Shown piece by piece: positions 34,507 to 40,580 of a DNA stretch of 64,000 bases. The notes under the pieces were generated by a model. It saw only the letters and a list, made by a program, of their open reading frames with translations. It ran no database searches and was not told the origin of the DNA. The stretch is from RGIG464 sp045599585 (GTDB taxonomy: Bacteria > Myxococcota_A > Bradymonadia > UBA4248): the NCBI GenBank assembly GCA_045599585.1, contig JAZRWH010000187.1, forward strand, positions 1 through 64,000. The letters run 5' to 3'. The translations under genes and the position numbers were made by a program. How positions within the stretch are numbered: position 1 is the stretch's first letter; every line of letters starts with the position of its first letter.

Positions 34507-35586
34507 ATGCGTAACGAACTCATTATTGCGGCTTTGGTTTCCTCGTTTTTTTTTGCGTCTCCTGCGATGGCAAAACCAAAAAAGGGTGGTTCCAGTACAA
34601 CAGAAAAAGCGTTGAAGACAGCAGCACCGGAACCAGCTCCAGAGCCGGAAGCTCCTGCGCACCCAACAGGTGTCTTTTCGGATGAACAGACCATGTTGAA
34701 CAATCAGGCTGTAGAAGCAGTTAGTGCTGGCAACTACAAAAAGGCTGAGCAGCTCTTTTCGGCAATGATTCAGATTGGTGAGTTCGATATTGTTTGGTGG
34801 AACTTGGGTAACACCTTTGCCGTTCAAAACAAATGTATCGAAGCTCGCGAGGCATTTTCGCACGTAGATGCAGCCCCTGCAACGACGGACTATGCTCACG
34901 AAGACGTTATGGCTTTGGTCGCTGAAGACCAGGTCGCGCTCGAACAACGCTGTAACGCTCCCATTAAGCTCGAATGTAAGACGCCTCAAATGACGATCAC
35001 CATCGATGGTGGCAAAGAATTCTTCTGTTCCGGTAAAGAAATCCGTCTTACGCCCGGCGCCCACTCGCTCTACGCTCAGACCTCTTTTGGTTTCTCTCAG
35101 CTCCGTGTTGATGCCGTCGCAAACCAAACTGTTTCCGTCCCCGTCGAAGTCATCAACTACGAAGAAATCGCTGCAAACGGCGGTCTTACGGCTGAAGAAA
35201 AAGCACATCGTTCGATGATCTTTAAAGCCGTTGGTTGGTCGCTCTTCGGCGTCGGTGTCGGTGTTGCTGCTGGTGGTGGCGCACTCCTCGGCGTTTCCTA
35301 CTTTGATTACCAGGATCAGGCTAAAGCTCAGCGCGATAGCGGCGATGCCGGTGAACTCTACGAAAAAACTAAATCGTCCTATGACGATACGACGACAAAA
35401 ATGAATATCAGCTACGGTCTTATCGCCGGCGGTAGCGCTCTCGTCGTTGCGGGTGCAACGTTGCTCATCATCGACGCTCTGAAATATTCAGACAATAGCT
35501 CGGATGAAACGACTGCTACGCGCATTATTCCGCAGCCTTATATCTCCAAAGATGGCGCAGGTATGGGACTCACCTTTGAGTTTTAA
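34507..35586 (+). CDS. Exported TPR protein with PEGA-like domain and two membrane helices
   Basis: A 359-residue envelope protein. Signal peptide to about residue 22 (SPAMA-K), Pro/Glu/Ala-rich spacer, one or two TPR units (NNQAVEAVSAGNYKKAEQLFSAMIQIGEFDIVWWNLGNTFA), then a PEGA-like beta domain (MTITIDGGKEFFCSGKEIRLTPGAHSLYAQTSFG). Two hydrophobic Gly/Ala-rich helices follow (about 241-265 and 301-325). This layout is common in myxobacterial surface and secretion-related proteins of unknown role. The start ATG 34507 has TTGGAGAG upstream; TTG 34495 is too far upstream of it. Codon use is very regular, as in highly expressed genes. Confidence 0.78.
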   Translation: MRNELIIAALVSSFFFASPAMAKPKKGGSSTTEKALKTAAPEPAPEPEAPAHPTGVFSDEQTMLNNQAVEAVSAGNYKKAEQLFSAMIQIGEFDIVWWNLGNTFAVQNKCIEAREAFSHVDAAPATTDYAHEDVMALVAEDQVALEQRCNAPIKLECKTPQMTITIDGGKEFFCSGKEIRLTPGAHSLYAQTSFGFSQLRVDAVANQTVSVPVEVINYEEIAANGGLTAEEKAHRSMIFKAVGWSLFGVGVGVAAGGGALLGVSYFDYQDQAKAQRDSGDAGELYEKTKSSYDDTTTKMNISYGLIAGGSALVVAGATLLIIDALKYSDNSSDETTATRIIPQPYISKDGAGMGLTFEF

Positions 35587-35611
35587 ACCTCGCAACGCAT
35601 AAAATTCCTTT

Positions 35612-35646
35612 AAACGGCGAACTTTTTGATTAAAGTTCGCCGTTTT
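35612..35646 (+). terminator. Rho-independent terminator
   Basis: AAACGGCGAACTTT pairs with AAAGTTCGCCGTTT around TTGATT and is followed by TTGTTTATTTTTT, 26 bases after the stop codon of the TPR/PEGA-like gene. Confidence 0.92.
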
Positions 35647-35661
35647 TGTTTATTTTTTGTC

Positions 35662-35861
35662 GGGGAAGGTATCCCCCTGCGCGTCCAGAACGCGCGCACT
35701 GCTTCGTCTGCCTATCGCGTTCGTGCGTATTGAACGCGCAACGCATGTGCGCGTGAGAAGCACGAACGTCGGCGCGTATCGCACGAAGGGCGATAGCGAC
35801 GACCCTCAAAATAAAAAAGAAAAAAGCGCGCTTTTCTTGGCCGCTCCCCCCTCTGCGGGGA
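35662..35861 (+). repeat. Class-1 palindromic intergenic repeat, copy R9 (long, degenerate)
   Basis: Begins GGGGAAGGTATCCCCCTG with CGCGTC in place of AGCGTC and ends CCGCTCCCCCCTCTGCGGGG, so both ends are recognisable but altered. The interior contains several nested GC-rich hairpins with GTATT/GATAGC units (35728-35800), like the class-2 blocks. Confidence 0.65.
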
Positions 35862-35902
35862 CTTAATCGCCCCCGCAACGCCCCCAGATTGAGGTGAAAT
35901 AA

Positions 35903-36907
35903 GTGCGTCAGCAAAATCCTTTTTTTCACGCAAATGAAGATGGAACGTGGCAGTGTGATCTTTGCCCAAACGCTTGTCGCCTTCGGGATGGACAACTTGG
36001 CGCCTGTCGCGTCAGAGTCGGCCGTCTGCATGGCATTGAGTCGCTCGTCTATGGTGAACCCGTCGCCACGCACGTAGATCCCATCGAAAAAAAGCCACTT
36101 AACCACTATTTTCCAGGCGAAAGGATCTTTTCACTCGGCACGTTGGGGTGCAATCTTCGCTGTCGAGGCTGCCAGAATGACAGTCTTTCGCGCGGTACTT
36201 ATATTGAAGGTAGCGAGAAAATCGCGCCAGAACGGGTGGTTCAGGCTGCTTTGCGTTCAGGCTGCCGTATGATCGCCTATACGTATAATGAACCGATTGT
36301 TTGGGCTGAGTATGCGATGGATATTGCTGCGGCGGCTCATGCAGCAAAGATGCGCAATGTCCTCGTTTCGGCAGCTTATATTCAACCGGATGCCTTGCAG
36401 CGTTTTATAGAGCCGTTTGATGCAGCGAATATCGATCTCAAAGGCTTTAGTGAGGCGTTTTATCGAGATTGGGCCGGAGGAAGACTCGGCGATGTCCTGT
36501 GTGCGCTCGAGGTAATGCATCGCAAGCCAGGTTTTTGGCTTGAAATCACGACGTTGGTTATCCCGGGGATCAACGATTCGGACGCGATGCTCGAAGCCGA
36601 ATTTGATTGGATCGTATCGCATTTGGGCGTCGATGTTCCGCTGCATTTGAGTGCGTTTCATCCGGCTTGTGAGGCGTTGGAGATCGGGTGCACGCCACTT
36701 CAAACGCTCGTGCATGCAGCAGAACTTGCTAATCGCGCCGGTATTCGCTTTGTCTATCTCGGAAATGTTCGTTGCAATGCCGATACGACGTGCCCAGCAT
36801 GCGGAACGACGCTCGTGTCGCGGGAAGGGTATCGAGTGTCGATCCAGGCTTTGCGTGAAGGAAAATGTAACCGGTGCGGTACGGATATTCCAGGAATTTG
36901 GCAGTGA
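35903..36907 (+). CDS. amrS: AmmeMemoRadiSam-type radical SAM enzyme (AmrS-like)
   Basis: A 334-residue radical SAM protein. The cluster motif is C-x3-C-x2-C in GCNLRCRGCQN (Cys 83, 87, 90), which binds [4Fe-4S] and S-adenosylmethionine. An N-terminal Cys set (C18, C21, C25, C35) and the C-terminal CPACGT...CNRCGT ribbon match the AmrS/PflX-like subfamily. IAYTYNEP, VSAAYI and DLKGF are family motifs. AmrS proteins usually come with AmrA and AmrB; neither is adjacent here. The reaction is not firmly established. Start GTG with TTGAGG upstream. Confidence 0.9.
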   Translation: MRQQNPFFHANEDGTWQCDLCPNACRLRDGQLGACRVRVGRLHGIESLVYGEPVATHVDPIEKKPLNHYFPGERIFSLGTLGCNLRCRGCQNDSLSRGTYIEGSEKIAPERVVQAALRSGCRMIAYTYNEPIVWAEYAMDIAAAAHAAKMRNVLVSAAYIQPDALQRFIEPFDAANIDLKGFSEAFYRDWAGGRLGDVLCALEVMHRKPGFWLEITTLVIPGINDSDAMLEAEFDWIVSHLGVDVPLHLSAFHPACEALEIGCTPLQTLVHAAELANRAGIRFVYLGNVRCNADTTCPACGTTLVSREGYRVSIQALREGKCNRCGTDIPGIWQ

Positions 36908-36994
36908 GTTTTTTTTGGTCAATTTTAAAGAGATTTTGCCCATTTTAGCTGATAAAAGCGCATTCGGCAGAACGTTTTTTGACAGGAGCGCGAT

Positions 36995-39598
36995 ATGAAA
37001 CAGAGTAAAATGCGAAATTGTGTGTGGTTGGCAGTTTTAAGCAGTGCCATGGTGTTTGGATGTGCCGGATCGGATTGCATGGATGAAACGTGTGATGCGG
37101 ATTTTGGATACGATTTTTCAGTTAACCGAGCACCACTTGCGGCCAAGTGTTCGATTTATGTTTCGGGCTATGGCGCCGTTGATATCGAAACGGACTACGT
37201 GCCGAATGTGACAGCGTGTGAAAGTGGCGACGTTGGAACTGCTGCGCTCCAGGCACAGGCCATATCAGCGCGAACATTTGCCTACTACAAGTTGAACAAT
37301 GGCGCAGGCACATCTGCAAATCCCGTGAAAAATAGTGAAGACGATCAGGTCTATAAATGCAGCTATACAAAAGCAGCAGCTAAACACTTTGATGCTACGA
37401 ATGCGACCTCTGGTGTGGTTTTGACGTATAGCAACAAACCGATCTGCGCATTTTTCGTTGCTGGCTGTACGAAAGACTTTCTCAATGCGGACTGCAAATA
37501 CAATGGTTCTTCTGCGTGTAAAGCCAGTACGCAAAAATACGTTACTTACAACTACGGCAAAACAGGTACTGGCGTTACGCAGACGACACTTGGCTGGGTA
37601 AATGCAGGTAACACGGCAAACCGAGGCTGTTTGTCGCAGAATGGCGCAAGTTGCTTGTCGAATGCAGGCAAGGATTACAAGTACATCTTACAGTATTTTT
37701 ATGGCTCGGACATTGGTTTTACGCAGGCAGAAGGCTCTTGTGTGGCAGCGAAGACGTGCGATACGAAGATCGCTGCTAGCGGCGGTATGATCGATGACTC
37801 GGACAATTGCTTCACCCGTTCGTCCTCAACAGCGTGGTACGAGCTTTCAAAAGGCTATGGTGACCATTTGTACTACACGTATGTTTGGGATAAAGCGGCT
37901 GAAGTCGTGGGTACTTGGAAACTTAATATGGCTAGCGCCGGCACGTACAAGGTTGAAGCCTATATCCAGAGCAGCGTGACGCCGTTGAGCGAAAAAGCTC
38001 CGTACGTCGTGCGCGCAAAAGGCGTTGAAACAAAGAAGACGATTAATCTCAGCGGTAAGAGCGGTTGGGTAGAAATCGGAACGTTTGCCTTTGCTGCAGG
38101 TTCAGATCAGTACGTCAAGCTTTCGGACGCTTCGGGGGAACCTTATACCGATAAGAATGGCAAGCGCATCGTTTTTGACGCGATCAGATTGACACCCGCT
38201 TCGACGTGTACGGATGCTTGCACGAATGGAGCAAAAGAGTGTTCGGGCAATGGATATCGTACGTGTTCGAAGGGGAGTAACGGTTGTACGTCTTGGTCAG
38301 CAGTGACGGCTTGTGGAAGTGATCAGAAGTGTTCCGGAGGCGCATGTGTTGCAGCGCAAACGTGTACAGATGCTTGTACGAACGGCGCTAAAGAGTGTTC
38401 GGGCAATGGATACCGTACGTGCTCGAAGGGGAGTAACGGTTGTACATCCTGGTCAGCAGTGACGCCCTGCGGTGACGGCAAAACGTGTACAAACAACACT
38501 TGTGTTGATGTTTGCAAGAACGAGTGCTCGAAGGGCGAAGTAGTCTGTAATGCTGCGGGCACGGGTTATAAAGCCTGCAATTCGTCTGGAGCTTGTCTCG
38601 TTTGGTCGGCAGAAGTTTCTTGTGGCGAAGGCTTTATATGCGAAGGCGGAAAGTGTCTCGAAAAGGGTGTTGCATGCGAAAATGAGTGTACGGCAGGCAT
38701 GACAGAGTGCATTGGCAATGGTGTCCGTTCATGTACTAAAAATGCCGTGGGTTGCGACGTTTGGAGCGCAACCCAAACGTGCGGAGCTAACGAAACGTGT
38801 AGTGCGGGCGAATGTGTCCCCAAAACGGACGGCGGGACATATGAACCGTGGAATGGTTCTGTAGAGGCTATGCCCGAAGCATGTATCACGGAGATCGATG
38901 GCCGTCCTTCGGTCATCATAGATGACCTAGATGCATGTTTTACGCGCGCATCCTCTTCGCGTTGGTCTGAGATTTTTAGCCTCGGACACGACAATCACCT
39001 TTATTACGCCTATATCGTCAACGGAATGCCAAGTGCTGTGGGTACGTGGCATTTGAATGTCACGTCTGCAGGTAAATATACGGTATACGCTTACGTCGAC
39101 AGTGCTATTGGCGCGATTTCAAGTCACGCGCCGTACATTATCAACGCTTCAGGCAAAATAAAGACGTACAGCATCAATCAATCTGGTCCCAGTGGTTGGT
39201 ACCGCATCGATGATGTTGAGCTGACGGAGGGCAAATCTCAGTACATTCAGCTTTTGGATTCAACGAGTGAAGACCTCGGTTCTAACGCCAGCAAACGCGT
39301 CGTATTTGATGCCATTCAGGTTGTGCCTTATGGCACAGAAGTAAAAGACGCGATTGATCCTTCAAAACTTTCGCCAGATGGTTCTTACGTGGAGATTTAT
39401 GATCCGGACAAAGGCGATGATGGCAAAGAGGATGGCGACTCAGATCAGTCGCCTACGAAGCGTCCCATGGGTTCGTCACAGGCAGAATCAAGCTGTAGTG
39501 CAGCCGTACGGACGAGCTCGAGCGGTAGTATTCCGTTGGCCATTCTTTTAGGAATGGGGCTTGCAGGTGTTGCTATGAGACGTCGCCGTAAGGCATAA
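36995..39598 (+). CDS. Large surface protein: degenerate SpoIID domain, two golvesin-like domains, Cys repeats, MYXO-CTERM-like tail
   Basis: An 867-residue exported protein. An N-terminal signal peptide with a possible lipobox (VFGC) leads into a SpoIID-like region (to about 255): ALQAQAISARTFAYYK and the RGCLSQNGASCLSNAGKDYKYILQYFYG end, where the HGVGMSQ signature is degraded (H to R). Two golvesin/CBD-like beta domains (about 265-400 and 640-785; YELSKGYGDHLYYTYVW and related FSLGHDNHLYYAYIV) flank four Cys-rich units (404-615) of the C-x-G-x-G-x-R-x-C type. Acidic linker, then a C-terminus CSAA...SIPLAILLGMGLAGVAMRRRRKA: Cys, hydrophobic helix and basic end as in MYXO-CTERM sorting signals. 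Probably cell-surface displayed, binding wall or carbohydrate (inference). Confidence 0.82.
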   Translation: MKQSKMRNCVWLAVLSSAMVFGCAGSDCMDETCDADFGYDFSVNRAPLAAKCSIYVSGYGAVDIETDYVPNVTACESGDVGTAALQAQAISARTFAYYKLNNGAGTSANPVKNSEDDQVYKCSYTKAAAKHFDATNATSGVVLTYSNKPICAFFVAGCTKDFLNADCKYNGSSACKASTQKYVTYNYGKTGTGVTQTTLGWVNAGNTANRGCLSQNGASCLSNAGKDYKYILQYFYGSDIGFTQAEGSCVAAKTCDTKIAASGGMIDDSDNCFTRSSSTAWYELSKGYGDHLYYTYVWDKAAEVVGTWKLNMASAGTYKVEAYIQSSVTPLSEKAPYVVRAKGVETKKTINLSGKSGWVEIGTFAFAAGSDQYVKLSDASGEPYTDKNGKRIVFDAIRLTPASTCTDACTNGAKECSGNGYRTCSKGSNGCTSWSAVTACGSDQKCSGGACVAAQTCTDACTNGAKECSGNGYRTCSKGSNGCTSWSAVTPCGDGKTCTNNTCVDVCKNECSKGEVVCNAAGTGYKACNSSGACLVWSAEVSCGEGFICEGGKCLEKGVACENECTAGMTECIGNGVRSCTKNAVGCDVWSATQTCGANETCSAGECVPKTDGGTYEPWNGSVEAMPEACITEIDGRPSVIIDDLDACFTRASSSRWSEIFSLGHDNHLYYAYIVNGMPSAVGTWHLNVTSAGKYTVYAYVDSAIGAISSHAPYIINASGKIKTYSINQSGPSGWYRIDDVELTEGKSQYIQLLDSTSEDLGSNASKRVVFDAIQVVPYGTEVKDAIDPSKLSPDGSYVEIYDPDKGDDGKEDGDSDQSPTKRPMGSSQAESSCSAAVRTSSSGSIPLAILLGMGLAGVAMRRRRKA

Positions 39599-39619
39599 CC
39601 TTGGTGTAGTGAGCGTCGT

Positions 39620-39656
39620 AGCCCTACAGGAACTTGAAAGCCTGTAGGGCTTTTTT
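39620..39656 (+). terminator. Rho-independent terminator of the surface-protein gene
   Basis: AGCCCTACAGG pairs with CCTGTAGGGCT around AACTTGAAAG, then TTTTTTG, about 20 bases after the stop codon. Confidence 0.94.
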
Positions 39657-39717
39657 GTGCTTCGAGCGCGTCGTCGTGTCAACGGTATAAAAAAATGGAG
39701 ATAACAGAAAATAAATC

Positions 39718-39746
39718 TTGACGAAGTGGGTGTATGCGCGTAGAAG
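39718..39746 (+). promoter_or_regulatory. Candidate sigma-70-type promoter of the second tRNA array
   Basis: TTGACG, a 17-base spacer and TAGAAG, about 50 bases before the first tRNA-His gene and after the preceding terminator. The -10 matches the consensus at four of six positions only. Confidence 0.35.
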
Positions 39747-39796
39747 CGCATCTGTCCGACGGGATGGCTCGAATAGATAAATGAGAGCTAAACGAT

Positions 39797-39871
39797 GGTG
39801 GGTGTAGCTCAGTTGGTTAGAGCGCGGGATTGTGGTTCCTGAGGTCGTGGGTTCGAAACCCACTACCCACC
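39797..39871 (+). tRNA. tRNA-His(GUG), copy 1
   Basis: Acceptor GTGGGTG/TACCCAC with the extra encoded G-1 opposite C73, the tRNA-His mark. Anticodon loop TTGTGGT (GUG), T loop TTCGAAA. CCA not encoded. First gene of an eight-tRNA array. Confidence 0.96.
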
Positions 39872-39893
39872 CTTTGAAGGTCTTGTTGGACAA

Positions 39894-39967
39894 GCACCCG
39901 TAGCTCAGCTGGATAGAGCATCGGACTTCGAATCCGAGGGTCGCAGGTTCGAATCCTACCGGGTGTA
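39894..39967 (+). tRNA. tRNA-Arg(UCG)
   Basis: Acceptor GCACCCG/CGGGTGT with a G-U end pair, anticodon stem CGGA/TCCG with loop CTTCGAA (anticodon UCG), T loop TTCGAAT with one C-A mismatch in the T stem, discriminator A. The anticodon wobble base is U34; A34 (inosine) forms are absent here. Confidence 0.93.
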
Positions 39968-39985
39968 TATGCTGTTTTATATTGA

Positions 39986-40058
39986 GGGTGTATAGCTCAA
40001 TTGGCAGAGCATCGGACTCTTAATCCGCAGGTTGAAGGTTCGATTCCTTCTACACCCA
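39986..40058 (+). tRNA. tRNA-Lys(CUU), copy 1
   Basis: Acceptor GGGTGTA/TACACCC, anticodon loop CTCTTAA (CUU), T stem GAAGG/CCTTC with loop TTCGATT, discriminator A. 73 bases, no encoded CCA. Confidence 0.95.
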
Positions 40059-40073
40059 TTTAGAACAGTACTC

Positions 40074-40155
40074 GCGAAAGTGGTGAAATTGGTAGACACG
40101 CAGGATTTAGGTTCCTGTGCTTCGCGGCGTGAGGGTTCGAGTCCCTCCTTTCGCA
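40074..40155 (+). tRNA. tRNA-Leu(UAG)
   Basis: Acceptor GCGAAAG/CTTTCGC, anticodon stem CAGGA/TCCTG with loop TTTAGGT (UAG), a class II variable arm (TGCTTCGCGGCGT), T loop TTCGAGT, discriminator A. Confidence 0.95.
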
Positions 40156-40163
40156 GATAAAAT

Positions 40164-40236
40164 GGGTGTATAGCTCAATTGGCAGAGCATCGGACTCTTA
40201 ATCCGCAGGTTGAAGGTTCGATTCCTTCTACACCCA
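40164..40236 (+). tRNA. tRNA-Lys(CUU), copy 2
   Basis: Same 73 bases as Lys copy 1, anticodon CUU. Confidence 0.95.
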
Positions 40237-40264
40237 CTGCTCTTTGAAAAATGATTTCCCTTAT

Positions 40265-40337
40265 GGGTGTATAGCTCAATTGGCAGAGCATCGGACTCTT
40301 AATCCGCAGGTTGAAGGTTCGATTCCTTCTACACCCA
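40265..40337 (+). tRNA. tRNA-Lys(CUU), copy 3
   Basis: Same 73 bases as Lys copy 1, anticodon CUU. Confidence 0.95.
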
Positions 40338-40343
40338 TGTCAT

Positions 40344-40418
40344 GGTGGGTGTAGCTCAGTTGGTTAGAGCGCGGGATTGTGGTTCCTGAGGTCGTGGGTT
40401 CGAAACCCACTACCCACC
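40344..40418 (+). tRNA. tRNA-His(GUG), copy 2
   Basis: Same 75 bases as His copy 1 including G-1 and C73; only six bases separate it from the preceding tRNA-Lys. Confidence 0.95.
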
Positions 40419-40449
40419 CTTGAATTTCGGAAATTATTGCGGATCCTTC

Positions 40450-40522
40450 GGGTGTATAGCTCAATTGGCAGAGCATCGGACTCTTAATCCGCAGGTTGAA
40501 GGTTCGATTCCTTCTACACCCA
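40450..40522 (+). tRNA. tRNA-Lys(CUU), copy 4
   Basis: Same 73 bases as Lys copy 1, anticodon CUU; last gene of the array, terminator eight bases on. Confidence 0.95.
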
Positions 40523-40530
40523 TCTAAATT

Positions 40531-40556
40531 AAGCACCTTAAAGGTGCTTTTTTTTT
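40531..40556 (+). terminator. Rho-independent terminator of the tRNA array
   Basis: AAGCACCTT pairs with AAGGTGCTT around a single A (so probably a shorter stem with a 3-base loop), followed by seven T. Confidence 0.92.
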
Positions 40557-40580
40557 ACCTAAAATATCCTATTCATCCCT

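Noticed and set aside
39624..40536. Minus-strand frames with repeated FEPTTSGTTIPRSNQLSYTHH-type peptides
   Set aside because: Antisense translations of the tRNA-His/Lys genes.
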